Assembly (NCBI GenBank): GCA_015501585.1
Contig: JADNRY010000022.1
Location: 124,001-188,000 of the forward strand
From: Rhodocollybia butyracea
Taxonomy: Eukaryota > Basidiomycota > Agaricomycetes > Agaricales > Omphalotaceae
Direction: 5' to 3'
Length of the DNA stretch: 64,000 nt
Shown: in pieces, positions 33,079-45,723 of the stretch
Layout: each line of letters opens with the position of its first letter
How positions within the stretch are numbered: the stretch's first letter is position 1
The notes under the pieces: generated by a model
The model's database searches: none
The model's input: the letters and a program-made list of their open reading frames with translations, nothing else
Told to the model about the DNA's origin: nothing
Position numbers and translations under genes: made by a program

Positions 33079-35862
33079 ATGCAGTCGTTACGGAGTCGTC
33101 GCTCTCAAGCTCCTGCACGTAAACCCACAAAGCAATCAAATGCAAACTCTCCAAAGATGGCCAGCGTCCTAGAGCTCGAGACGCTGGAAGATCTCGTGTG
33201 GACGACAAGATCAAGAAAAGAATGTCAACGAGATATGCAGATATCTCAAGTCCAACGGAACTAAACGTTCCCCGAGTTCCTACTCTTCCTACCGGAGGCA
33301 TACGAACAGGCGGAGAACAAGATGACTCTACTCAAGGTAGAGACGACGACTTGGTAACTAGCCAGAAGACCGCCGATGCAGTTGCAGAAGAGAAGAGATT
33401 GCTGGACGACAAGAATTTTGACCCAGATTTCTGTGCGTCGGTTCATCTAGCGGCTAAATGCTATTATTAAATCCGATTCAGACTTAAAGAAGAAGCTGGC
33501 CAATTCAACTGAAGCAGAGCTCAAGTCTTTACAATCTTCATTGCGAAGCTCGAAGGATGATACTGCCTCTGAGTTACAGAGAAGCGTGTTCAAAAAGTAG
33601 GCTCAGTACCCCTCATTCATGATCCCGTACTCATCAAAGGATAGTTACGCTGAATTCGTTCTGATATCGAAGGAAATCTCTACTCTCGAGAACGAAATGC
33701 TTGAGCTGAAAGAGTCTCTCTCCGAATACAAATCCATGCCTTCTATGCTCCACATTCCAGACCCCACTTCTTCCTCTTCCAGCATTTCAACGTACCGGCG
33801 GTCCTCTGTGGCTGACCTCCGTATAATGTACTTCAATCAAATGCAGCAGCTCCACTCGCAGATTGAGGGATCAGCCAAATTCGCACCAACAACACCTGGT
33901 AGACACGTAGTAGGTGAAGCAGATGGTGTTCTGGCTCTAAACGCTGCGACGTACAAGGTGATGGGTAGGGTGAAATTCGTCGTGTTAGATGATGCCGTAC
34001 TGGTGGCCAAAAGGAGGAGAAGGACAGCGGGAGGTGGCGGGGATACTTCGAGAAGCGGAGGAAGTCGTTCGGAAGGCAAATTGGTTGCCGAGAGATGCTG
34101 GTCTCTAAATGAGATGGTTGTGCTGGACAGCAAAGATTCACCAAGTAGGTGCATGGCTTTCTGAGCTCTTCTTTGTTGGTATGAACTTTTGTTCGTAGGT
34201 ATGACCAACGTCTTCAAAGTCAGGCATGGCAAGGAAACACATGTCTTCCGCACCGAATCCCTGGCTGAGAAAAAGACTCTATTGGGAATGCTGCGTCAGG
34301 TTGGGGACGAATACAATGCCAAGAAACGCAAAGAGCGTGAAGGTGAACACGAAAGGCGCAAGAGCATGTGGCCTGGGGCAGATGTGAGTTATTTACTGCG
34401 ATGAGTTGATCCTAATCCTAACTTACCGACTACTAGTCTTCCTCGGCAACCCCAGACTGGATGGCTGAATTTGCGAAACTTTCAGGAAACCCCAATCCCA
34501 GTACGGATGCCAAGGAAAAATCTGAACGTGATATTCGCTGGACTGGTGAATGGGCAGACGAACTGACAGTTGCGATCGCTCTACGGCAATGGGATAGAGC
34601 TGTGGAATTGGTGGAAGAAGGTTAGTCTCTCTTCATATTCTGAGCAATATTTCTCAACCGCTTTATTTAGGCAAAAAGAAACTTCCTATCACCCCTCCTC
34701 TCTCTGCAAAGCTTCCGCTATTAACGACGCAACTAACAACTGCCATACTTGAAAACCTTTCTCAAACTTCTAACCGTAAATCTGCAGTTGTCGCCTTGAT
34801 AACCTTCCTGGTCCGCTTGAATGCCGGGTCTGCTGCAAGAACTACGTTCCTCACAATGCGAACTCAAGTCATGAGGAGCCATGTGCGGAAAATCAGGTTC
34901 GAAGGACATGTCGGTGCATACGTCGCGGACTTGGCCATGGTATACTTTACAGGAATCAAGCACACAGCGGACTGGTTTCTCGCGAGCTTCAAGGAGAATG
35001 AGGTTGCCAGTTGTAAGTCTTTTCATCTTTATCCATGAGTCGTCGTTGAATGTCGCAATGCAGCTTTCATCGATTGGGCTCGGTCGCAAGTCGAGGCTTA
35101 TGCGGAAATCTTCAGGAACCAGGTTTATAGCTCAGGTGTAGAAGGGAAAGTAGTTGAAGAGGCTCTTAAAATCACCTATGATTTGAGCAAAAAGGTCAGC
35201 AAAGTCGCAGTAATCTTTCCCAATATGACACCAATCTGGTTTATCATCAGCTTCTGGAGGAGTATGGACTAGACTTTCGTTTTCTACTGGACGAGCAACT
35301 GGCAGAAAATCCCAAGCTTCAGCCGAGAGCCGTATCTTTGGAAATCAGCATGGCTTCATTTCAGGGCCAGTCTGTCTTATCGAACAACGTCCCTACGTTG
35401 TCAGCACCAAAGCTATCCGTCTCGACCTCTGGTGGTCGAAAGATTCCTACAGCACTCACTATTCCCTCTCCTGATATAGGTAACTCATTATTATCGGGGA
35501 CAGATGCAACTAACGGAGGATTCTCTGCACTTTCAACTGCGTCTGCTTATCCCGAGACGGCCTTGCTAAAAGGTCAACCTCGGCCTTCTTCCCCTCTGGC
35601 CTCAAGTTCCACTCAAAGTCGAGCACCTACGGCAGGTCTCCCTGTCCCTCCTTCCTTGTTCATGCCGCCGAGCTCGGCTCCAGTACTTAGCACTCCACCG
35701 TCTCCCGGACAGATGCGTACCCCGCCACCTAGTGCTGGGAGACCGCCACGGTCAGGTAGACGTCCTGGAAGCCCTGCGCCACCACCGAGATCGTCCAATA
35801 GACCTGGAAGTACGTTGAGTCGAACTCCGGTTGCTGTAGCTCAAAGGGAAGGTATGATTTAA
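33079..35862 (+). CDS. EXO84: Exocyst complex subunit Exo84
   Basis: This subunit of the octameric exocyst tethers secretory vesicles at the plasma membrane. In order: MQSLRSRR, a basic leader and DDKIKKRMSTRYADISSPT; an N-terminal coiled-coil region (FKNYAEFVLISKEISTLENE) typical of Vps51/Exo84; a PH-like region (KVMGRVKFVVLDDAVLVAK ... NVFKVRHGKETHVFRTE); and the C-terminal helical bundle (WTGEWADELTVAIALRQWDR, FEGHVGAYVADLAMVYF). A long Ser/Pro-rich tail ends REGMI. A frame change between the start and KIKKRM needs a very short intron, most simply 33119-33156 (38 nt). Other introns are near 33435-33481, 33599-33643, 34145-34199, 34384-34438, 34621-34670, 35013-35061 and 35197-35250. Confidence 0.87.
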
Positions 35863-36433
35863 TGTGTGAAACCGCACGCCGTGCATGAATGATGACTCGG
35901 AGGTATTGTATAGGTAGAGGACAGTAGTATACATTCTTTCTATTTGCGATGAATAAATTACAGACACTTGGACATCTGTAAGTAGTCCTTGAGTCCTCTT
36001 CGATGAAGGGATATGGTCTAGTCTTATCGTTATACTCTGACGATCCTTCCATCATAAGTTGTTATGCGATGAACCAGTACCTCTTCCTTTTCTTGTTACT
36101 TGCTTTACCATATTAGATGGACTCGTTGTACGCTACGCGATCAACTGATATTTATTTTTCTACAGTATTCCTCGTAGTATGCCGCCTCAATTACTGAGTT
36201 ACTATGTTGTCAAGAGCAACTGTCCATGCGTGTAGCGCTATACATGTAGTTGGGGCCCCTACTGTTCCTACGTACCACGTCGGTCCACCACCACCATTGG
36301 AATTGCTAGTGCTTGAATTTGTTATACCAGATGGTGGATCGCCAACAGAGGCTTTGTTTGTTTGAAATATAGGTAACGTCGGCGAGTTACTTGTTCGCCC
36401 CTAACTATTCGCTCTTCTTAGTTCTCGTCCAAG
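35863..36433. other. Intergenic region
   Basis: A 571 bp stretch between EXO84 and the HExxH gene. No coding signal or repeat was recognised. Confidence 0.45.
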
Positions 36434-38394
36434 ATGGCAAACCCTGTCGCCTGGTTTTTCAAGCCCCCCACCCAGTCATCGGAAATCGCTGGTGTATTAA
36501 GCCAGTTCCGAGCTTGTTACGCCTCTTTGAACGGAGTTGTTTTTCCTGGGTTGTATTTCGACGTTTTGCGTCAGTAACAATCTCGCAGTTCCGGTCAAAC
36601 CTGATGTACATTATTTCACAGTCACTGCCGACCACATATATCTCAAAAACGAGAATATCCTCCTTTGGAAAAGTAGGGTTATCTGATTCCTGACTCGCTT
36701 GTTGGTTGAACGATCCTTCCCAGAACCTTTCGCATTTTTACAAGATCCAACGCTTGGCGGAGATTATTTTGGCACAAAGTAAATCCTTTTCGTTTGTTGC
36801 TGTCTAATTGCTTATCATCTGAGTTTTACCAGTGTCTTTGTGTGAGTTTTGTCGTTTGTACATGTCTCCAGTTAATAACGGAGTTGTAGGCGCGCGCGCG
36901 ACAACGTTCACGACGACGCCCAGCTTATTCTAGACATTGATACAGGACAATGCGGTGCGGTTATCAGCATGTATGACTTGGAAAACCCTTTCGCTTATAA
37001 ACCCACAAGCAGCTGCCGCTTTACGCAAGGCTGTTCCCAATCTCGCAGCTACAATCCCTCCTATCCTCGAAACAAAAATCTACCTTCTTCGTGGGGATGG
37101 GCTAGTCGCAGAGATACTCGATATCTCGCTCCCTAGCCATCTCGAACTCTATCGCCGAATCGCCGAATGCTTTACATCCATTGCTTACGGTCAAGGTGCT
37201 CGCATTCTGGCACCGTTCACGCGTTGGGACCTCACGCAGAGTCCTGAACCCTCGGATACAACTGATGCCCAACAAATTTTCCACCGCAAGCCCCCTCCTA
37301 TCATAGTCATTGCAGACTACAGCACTGGTCAATCTCTTGGTTCTATTTCCCTTGATGATGAACATAGCACTCGAATCCCTCTTAGCAATACCTTTCTAAA
37401 GTCAGCTACCAGTGGTCATCAGCCGTTCACTCCTAGGTCTACTGATCATTCCAGAATCTACATTAACTATGGGCTAGCACAATTATTTATCGGTGCCTGG
37501 ACTTCGACACAGCAGGGGGAAGGTCAAACAGAGTCACTACAGGCAGTAACCGCCGCTTTAAAGGTAACGGTCATGCATGAGGTCACTCACTATGTTGTGA
37601 CACTGTTAGGGAGGTGGAGGGTATGTCTTCACCTGCAATGACATGTACTTTATCTGAGCAGTTCTGCTATAGAGATCACCAACTCGTGGGAATGGAACAG
37701 GTTTGAATGTGATGTTTGATGATTGCCTTGCAGATCCATCAGCTGGTGCAAATGGACATCTGGAGTCCGGTCTTGTGGCAGAGAAAATCTGGCTTCATCG
37801 ACATTATGGTTTTGCATTTGACCAAGGTTCGCTTACAGATCATGATTACTACAAACTAAATCTAAGATGATCTTAGACTCTAAATTGGTGATATTCCACA
37901 AGGATGCACCGTCGTTGTCATCTTTGACACCCTCAACACAACCAATGTCCCCATTACACAAGTCGCTGACATCTGGAAAAGAACTCATTGACTCCCCACC
38001 GATGTCATTTTCTCCCGAACGGCGGGTATCGAAGTCCAATGATAACGTGCCTTCCTTACCCAGTTTGTTCGCTATGCCTCAGTCAAGTGGATCCGATGGA
38101 GAAGATCAGAAAACATCTTGTGCGGAAGGTCCCGCAGACACTATCGAGCAAGAAAGCCCGATTCAAAGCTCTGGGAATGTTGGGGTCGCATGGGTAGAGG
38201 ATCCCAGGGTGATTGCGAGATTTAGCACTGAAGATCTACCCTTATTCCAGGATGGTCCCCCACCTCCTACTCGCTTGGAACAGAAACGAACATGTCTTGG
38301 GTCTGCAGTTTTTGGCCACCGTAGCACGCGCGTGGCTGAGGACTTAGTCGTTCTTCCTTTCCTTCCAGTTGAGCCCATCTTGTCTGTATATTAA
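36434..38394 (+). CDS. Unrecognised protein with an HExxH zincin-like motif
   Basis: I cannot name this family. The most secure part, 37011-37620, encodes INPQAAAALRKAVPNL, EILDISLPSHLELYRRIAEC, YGQGARILAPFTRWD and VMHEVTHYVVTLLGRW. HEVTH is the HExxH signature of zinc peptidases, and HLESGLVAE further on offers a possible third ligand. Downstream, intron 37827-37876 joins GFAFDQ to DSKLVIFHKDAP, and the frame then runs to 38394 in a Ser/Pro-rich tail. Upstream exons are plausible from ATG 36434 (MANPVAWFFKPP), then VKPDVHYFTVTADHIYLKN, FLQDPTLGGDYFGT and DNVHDDAQLILDIDTGQC. However, two joins (near 36520-36585 and 36954-37011) can be made only with weak splice sites. If those are wrong, the frame is broken and this is a decaying gene. 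There is no signal peptide in the model. Confidence 0.55.
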
Positions 38395-40485
38395 GCCACC
38401 GTCACCCCCCAGATTGACTGCGTTCGAGTCTCCAACACCAGCCTCAACGTCCCAGCGCCGACTTCTAACAGACGCTAGTGCATTAAGATTCCGACACAAC
38501 TGTATAAAGAGAAGATGATGGCTTTTATCTATCTCAGTGCACACTCAACTTGGAATGTACAATTAAACATAGACTGGCCTTCTTCAATCAATGATTTATT
38601 TTCAATTTCCAGGCTAAGACTGCTGAATCTATTTCGTTGGCCTGGCTAGTAGCTGAAGACAGACTTCTGTGACTGTGGCCGCGGTGTTGATGCACTGTGT
38701 GTCTCTTGTAAAATGAGTAGGAGATAGATGTTGTGGAAATCTTGAGAGTGTATTTGATGTCTATAGAGTTGAGCTGTCCAGCCTCAGCTGTTCCAGGCTG
38801 CTCCTCAAAACGAAGACTTAAGGCTCTTCGACTGCTGATGCTATTAGTATAAGCGCTCAACTTTCAAGAAATGCCTTTAATCAACTGAGTGACCATCTCC
38901 CTGTTCTTAGACAGAGTTGTTCTCGGCTGCACGACGTGAACGCCAACTTTGGGGAGAGCCAGGAAGAAAGGGCTAGTACTTTCCGAAGAAGTCGCGTAGA
39001 GTTTCATAGTACAGCTCTTCACCATATATGGGCACTACATGGCTTAGCGGCATGATGGTTTTTTTTGTCAGCCGCGGTGATGGTTCAATTGATTTCCTCT
39101 CAAATTTCCTTTCACAGGCTTTGGAGACGAGAAAAAAAACCGACCAAACCGACTTTCTTAAAGCTGCGGAATCTATACTTGCACTATATTCTCGTGACAG
39201 ACGGTGGAAAGCTATCGGGTACAGTTGACCGAAAGGACTCGGTGAAGGATCCCGCTTGAGACGTAATGGAATTTTTGAAGCATATCGGAGAACTTGGCGA
39301 GAGGGGCTTTTCTTCGGAAACCTATGATTTTGCGAAGAAGAGTACTCAGAATGGCAAAGGCAGCACCGAAGAACTATTGCCGATACCGTGCTAATAAACT
39401 GGTGATAAACCTTTACCTGTGGAATCACAGTCCTTCTTACTAGCTCATATTCCAATCAAGTGCTAACCGCTAGTTAGAATTATTGTACAACGTCAATTGT
39501 AATAGCTCCCGGTCACTACAAGGGATCGGAGAAGAATGGAGGAAGGCGAATAACTAACGTAGGACGTAAGTAGAGTCTTTCGGCGTTCATAAAACTCGTT
39601 ACAGCGACGCGACGCAAGTTGAAGAAGCTTCCCAAGGTCAGGGGCTGCGTCTACGGCAATGGGAATGAGCCGAATGTTGACGGCAATTGAAAATGGCGTC
39701 GGCATATCGCCTACCACTCGCTTGCATCTACTTTACGGCCGTTGATTTCCGTGCGTGATCGGCACTCATTATCATCGGCTATCATCGGATGTTGTTGTGC
39801 CGCGTAATCCAGCCGGTGTGGTGATGCAACCGACAGGTGCTTACGTACAGACCGGAGTCGGTTTCTATCGGTCCGGAACTCGATCAGGCACAGGGGCGAG
39901 CACAGCCTCCTAAATTCTCCGGTCGATCATCCGGGATCTATTGCGCCACACTTGTTTGAAAATTTTTTTTCTTGAGGCTGCGCCTGCCACATAGATGAGT
40001 CGACTCTATGGTCTAGGAAGCTCTGGAGCAAATTTGAAGCATGCTTCTGAGAAATTTATCAAGTCACCATACAAATCGGACCGCAACGCGTTGCGAGGTA
40101 TCTTCCGGTTGCATATGGTTGTGGAAGGATAAAATTTTGATACATTGAAAAATGTATCTGCGCTTCGAGAAGGTTCAAGGCACCGCTGCAGTACGCAGGT
40201 TACATCTTGGCACTTATACGACTTGTGCCATGCATAACCCGCGAACTACGCAGGTACACTGAACATAAACGACTACAAGTATTCACAATATTGCATTGCG
40301 CATCTACCAAAGGGTATAAAGTAACCGTAAGAGATCTAACCTCCGATCAGAGGGAAGTAAAGATAGTACAGTAAAGTAAGGCTCGTCCAAGTTTACAGGC
40401 CAAGATAATACATATTGAACATCCGTGGTATGGTGTTTTGAGTAGTGTAATTAAACCAAAGCGACAAGTAGAAAAATGTCAAAGA
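38395..40485. other. Gene-poor intergenic region
   Basis: About 2.1 kb. On the minus strand an open frame at 38973-39455 ends in HVVPIYGEELYYETLRDFFG. That looks protein-like, but no start, family or splice context could be found, so it is not called. The segment 39980-40450 is AT-rich and featureless. This may be a relic of a lost gene. Confidence 0.4.
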
Positions 40486-43178
40486 CTAGACAGGAGATGC
40501 GTACTGTGCAGTATGCTCTAAATTGTACAAATGGTTCTTTTGGTAGCGGTGATTCTGGAAAGCCTCTCCAACACAACTTTGCAGCACGGTCGTTGACTCG
40601 GGAAAGTCGTTGAAAGAAGACCGTGGTTCGAAATATTCTGATTTGGACACAAATTCATGAGGGCTGAGAGGATCCCAGGAACCATTGCGACCTGCATCGT
40701 AAGCAAGCATGGGTACCGGAGGAGTTTCAATTCCAGTCCAGGACGAGAGCGGCGTCACGGAACCATCTGAGTCCTGGGTGTGATTGTTTCCATGTAAGTC
40801 CTCCGCCTCTAAATTTGCATCGACGTCGTCAACCCAACGCCAATCGCGGAGAAGGCACCTTGGATGTTCGTGAGCTGACACTCTGTTCACCGATTCATGA
40901 GTCGATAGGAACCCACCTAATCCCTCGTAAGGGAAAAATTGAAGACTTACTCATCAAAGCGCTATTGGTGGAGAAGAACGTAAGTGTTGACAGTCCCTGG
41001 CGGAGAGATGCCAGTAGAGACTCTTCTTCTTGGCTGGGTTGTAGGTGGGTTTGATGAGATGAACCCGATGAGTGCGGTGAAGACCATGTGTTGGAGCTGG
41101 AACGTATCCGGGTCACTTCTTGAACGAGCGTTTGACAAGCTAGCGCCCAGAGCGTCTAGGAACCGCTATCAGCGTTTATTGCATTATAGGAAATCAGAAA
41201 AAGACATACACCCATTATGGGGTTCACACAACCGAATTCCGCGATATTCAATCCACCTCCGCGAAGTATGGCTCGAGCAGCGGAAACACAGCTTTGGCGA
41301 CAATTAGGATCTGAGTCTGCGAATATTTCGTTCAAACGGATGATAGAACCGTATATCAGGGCGTGAGCGAGAAAAATTTCGCGGGCTGATTGATTTCGAT
41401 GCTCAAGTTTCTCCAGAGGGGAAATTTGAGAATGCAGAGTATCAATTAGGTGTTTGAGTGACTGAAAAGCCGCAAAAAATGCTTGAGCATCACGAGAAGC
41501 CATGTCTACGGGAGAAGTCCTCAGGACATATACCAAAGCAGAAGGCAAATGAAAACATACTAGCGTGATACTGTCCAGCAACGAACGAGGCTTGATGCAA
41601 AAGGACAGAAGCTTTCGTCACCATACTGGTGATACTAGTCAACTGATACTGATCTTCTGGTCGATGAGCATGATTCAAGAATTCGTGCACTGTCAAAGTT
41701 CCGCGAGACGGGAGAATATTCTGTTAAAACTGATGCTGAGCTTAAACACATATGAAGTAAGTGCAAAAGGCTCAAACCTTTTTGTAAATTTCCATGTCAA
41801 GTGGCCATGGCGTATCGATCTGGCATCCCGGAGCGTCAAAGACCCCGCATACAGACCCTGAAGGATCTACTGCCACTGCAAGGTTTCGATAAAGTGTGAA
41901 TACTGCCCAGAACCCATTAATCCTTTCGCCCTCTTCTATAGAGTCTTGAGTAGGCAGTAGACCGTTCGACCCATCTGGAAAGGCCGGGATAGTTGATGGA
42001 TTGAAATGCTGCGATGACCTGAGAAGATTGAATCTACAACCTAAAGCAAGAGATGCAGCGCTGGAGGCATGGCGTTTGGCTTCAAGGACGTTTCCGGTCC
42101 GAAAGAAATAGTATCCAAGTAAAGTTTCAGCCTGGATGGTATGTAGAAATCGATGAGGATGAGGCCTAGTAGAGCTGAGATCCGAAGCTGTATCTCGAAG
42201 AGCTCGAACAAGCAGAGTATGTTCAAGATCTTTATGGAGGGCGTTCGGTGATAAGTGAATGCCCCATAGATACACCGTACTCAGTAGACCCGGACAAGGT
42301 CTAGATTGGTGTCCAAAATCCAGGGGTAAGAGTGCGGATTGGGAGAAACGAGCAACGTCGAGAAAAAATCCAAACGAAGAGGCATGTGAGAAGAACCACT
42401 CAAGTCTAAGCTCAGGAATTAGCCAGCTGACCCAAATTCAAGTGTTTAACGTACAGGTTTCTTGTTGCAGGAAGTGTAGTCCTTGGTTCGACAGCTGGAG
42501 ATCTGGAAGCAGTCCTATCGGATGATCCAGAAGAGCCTAAAAAAAGTACTGAGAGATGGACTTCGAGATGGTCAAGCCAAGGCCGTACCAGGATGTGGAC
42601 TTGGAATGCTTGTTAATGGAGATGTCACTGAAAACGGTGACGGAGGAGAGTTACTGCTGCTGGTATACAATGACGGTCCGGGGATATTCAACCGTACGGT
42701 CGTGTCACTATCATGGCCTGCTTCATATGGATTATGAAGAGCCACAGGTGGACTTTCATCGGGATGCTCATATTCGCGGAGACGAGTTTCTAGCCGGTGA
42801 ATTGTCTCCTCCAACGCTCGAGTCCTTGATCTTCCGGGCCCATCAGCGTATTCGCAAGGGTCGTCTTTTGGAGCGCGTTGACATGGACCACAAGTCGGAC
42901 GGGCACCATCGCATCTCTTCGAAAGATGATATTCAGGAAATTTGGCAGCAGGAAGGGAATGAGCAGACGTACAATCTTCAAAAATCTATAGAGAGTCGAA
43001 TTGTAAGAATAATGGGGTTATCATGAAAGAATACACACCTGCACTGAATGACGCGAATTGTAATTAGTTTAAGGCGACTGCAAATGAGAATACTAAGACG
43101 CACGGTTAAACAGGCCTTCCCTCTCTTCAACGGCTTTGAGATGCCCCCACTCGATGGTGAGTTATACCTAGATGTCAT
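40486..43178 (-). CDS. Zn(II)2Cys6 fungal transcription factor
   Basis: This is a binuclear zinc-cluster regulator. The start at 43178 opens MTSRYNSPSSGG. The cluster reads ACLTC-RFLKI-RCDGARPTCGPC then KDDPCEYAD: six cysteines in the CxxCx6Cx5CxxCx8C spacing, followed by a coiled linker (LEETIHRLETRLREYE). The cluster is split over exons 43104-43178 (75 nt), 43039-43043 (5 nt), 42973-42985 (13 nt) and one ending at 42916. The central fungal-specific region has LRLEWFFSHASSFGFFLD, TVYLWGIHLS, FLHTIQAETLLGYYFF and INGFWAVFTLYRNLAVA. The C-terminal exon ends EHTAQYASPV at 40486. At least eight exons. Its targets are unknown; the nearest metabolic gene is the flavin monooxygenase 3.3 kb away. 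Confidence 0.9.
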
Positions 43179-45723
43179 AGAAATACAGCAGTATGAGATA
43201 GAAATACAAAAAGTATGGAGTAGCGAAAATTTTGAAAGAATTCATTACCCTTATATACTGTCCTGTTGAGACGGATCTTCATAATCGGACAGATCTAGTT
43301 GATTCATGTCCGAACTTGGAGCATAAGGATTAACCGTGCAGTCAAGAAAAACGATGCTGTACACTGAACGGCTGAAATGCTAACCGGAAATTTCGGCATG
43401 GGAAAGTTCATCCGGACCACGTGATGAGAATCGAGGCCGATGCGATGCTTTGCTTTGACCAGTGCACTCGAGACTCCAACCACTATCCTAGGCTTTACAT
43501 GACTCGCTGTGCTTATCCCTCCGAATTTGACTCCTTTGGTTGCATCAATTCAAACCTGAACTTACATACAACTTGGGAGTATTTGTCAAGATGCCCTCAT
43601 GGTCGACTCAACGAAAGCTCTCGCTCTCTATAGCTCACAAGGCCCCATTGTCTTTTCTCCCTATCGTGTCGGACGGATCTCCAACTACACCCTCAGACCC
43701 ATGGGTAAAGTTCATTTATGCTTGGTTATTATCAGAATATTCATCGTCTCCGTAACCTCTCCGTCGAGCTATGAACTGTCGCGCTTCATTTACAGGCGAA
43801 CGAGCCTCTTTAATCCGGCTATTCAAGAACCCCCATTTTTGGCGTTGCCGAATGCTGACAGAGATGTCCTCGATCCTGATCCTCCAATCATCAGATAGAT
43901 TCAGGACCCATGTTCCCCTGAATAACAAGAACAAACAATATCCGATAATAAACGACCGCGCGGACCCGTCGAGGGATGTGACTCACTTTGCTGTACCAGT
44001 CACATGTATAGTGACGACTTCCCTTTGCCTCGAGGATGTACATATTCACTTTTTCCTCTCCACTTTGCCTCGAGGATTGGATACTCGTATGATGGCGACG
44101 GTTGATCCCAGAACAGCCATCTAATTTCTTCCCCTTCCCCTCCCCAAATCGTCTCACCTATTCTATTCTGTCCCAAGTCTGTCTGCACCATACTCCGCAA
44201 ACCAAACACTGTGCGGCATATGCACCTCGGTACTTGTTCTTCGCCGATGGAAATTACCGTTCATATTTGTCGTACGCGGCCCTAATTCTACTGTTTTTTT
44301 CTCTTTCACTACTGCCTCCGACCCCTTCTTCGTGGTTGTCCGTGTGTGTCTCAAAACTTCTCAATCTAAAACTTCCACATGCACAGGCGGTTCCGAATCT
44401 GAATTCACTACATGTTTGGGAATATTCAGATCTCGTTCAGGGCGACGAGTACATACTTTCCTACAGTACCCTCTTTGTTGAGGTGATTTCTTTCGTTAGC
44501 TGTCGCATGGTGCTACCCGCTTGCTCTAACCTTACCTGACCTTCTGCAACGCAAAGGAGATCGTTTACAATTTGATCATTGCCGATGATGGTTTATCGGT
44601 AACCTAAAGTGTTATTTTAGTTTCCTGGCTCCATCAGTAGATTCGGAGTAGATTTTGCTTTTCAGAAGTTGTTTAAAGCTGCCATGTGGGAGGGAAGGAA
44701 GTACTTTCCGGGTCCATCCGAGTTACACATATTCTCGGCACATATTAAAGGCTTAATGGTCCGTACATATCTGCTAAACTCTTTCCTTTCTCAAATCCTG
44801 AACCAACTCAGCTCTCAGTCCGAAAGGAACGCTGCCAGCTTGCCCGTCGATGGTACCCCAAGAGCATCTGTCAGAATGAGTCACCTATCTTGCGCTCAGC
44901 AAATTAATTTCGGAGTTCCAACGAAATTTAGAGATTCTTCAAAGCACATGTTGTACTCTTATAAGCCTCTTACGACGAATCTCAATGACCGAAATTACCG
45001 CTGCTTTTCTCGTTGGAGCCCCAGATTCAACCAAACAATGAAATAGGAACCTTGACAGAAAAGAGGGGAGTGTGTTTGTGCGATTTTTTCGCGTATCTCC
45101 CGAACCCCAGCACGAGGAATCCTATGTATCAGGTGCGCGGAGCATTATGCATGCTGTTCATGTGCCACTAGCTGTGCGGGCTGTTGATAGGAAGATGCGT
45201 GTGGGGAAGCAGGGAAATGGGCACGTTCTGGGCGGTTACCACCATCTAGAGTATCGATGTTAATTGTTATTCAAGTTTGACATATTTAATCGTGCTGTAG
45301 AGGTACGGTGCTCGATACTAGTTCTGGTTAAATTCTGAAACAGCCCACAGGAACTGACAGCTTCCGCTGATACTTATCAAGTCAGGGAACAGCTCAGCAA
45401 ATAACACCCCTTGCTTCTTGATAGATCTAAGGCTCCAGATCCCCAAATATTTTTCATCCTTAGCCGTGTTCAAAGAAATGTCCAGACTGCTTAATTCTCT
45501 TGAATGAGGGTGCTATGGTTATCAGAAGAAGTCGTGGAGGGAGCTGACTGTATGCATCGTTGCTCAACTTGCTGTCAACTTGCTGTCAACTTGGTGTTTT
45601 TCGTACTACTTAGTAGGGTACAGTTGAAAGAGTAATTAAGAGAATGACGGGAACATTTGAGGTGAAATAATTTCGAGGGGGTAGATTGCTAGCCCCGTTT
45701 TTTTTTTGGATCGTTTGTGTGCC
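43179..45723. other. Gene-poor intergenic region
   Basis: About 2.5 kb without a secure gene. A possible two-exon frame from ATG 43599 (GPIVFSPYRVGRISNY) spliced at about 43706/43796 into ERASLIRLFKNPHFWR is open but matches nothing I recognise. A 15-bp direct repeat CTTTGCCTCGAGGAT occurs twice between 44020 and 44080. A short tandem TCAACTTGCTG run lies at about 45564-45596. Confidence 0.4.

Noticed and set aside
43599..44124. Possible two-exon gene starting MVDSTKALALYSS
   Set aside because: Splice sites are acceptable but the alternative frames are equally open and no family is recognisable, so it is noted only in the intergenic entry.
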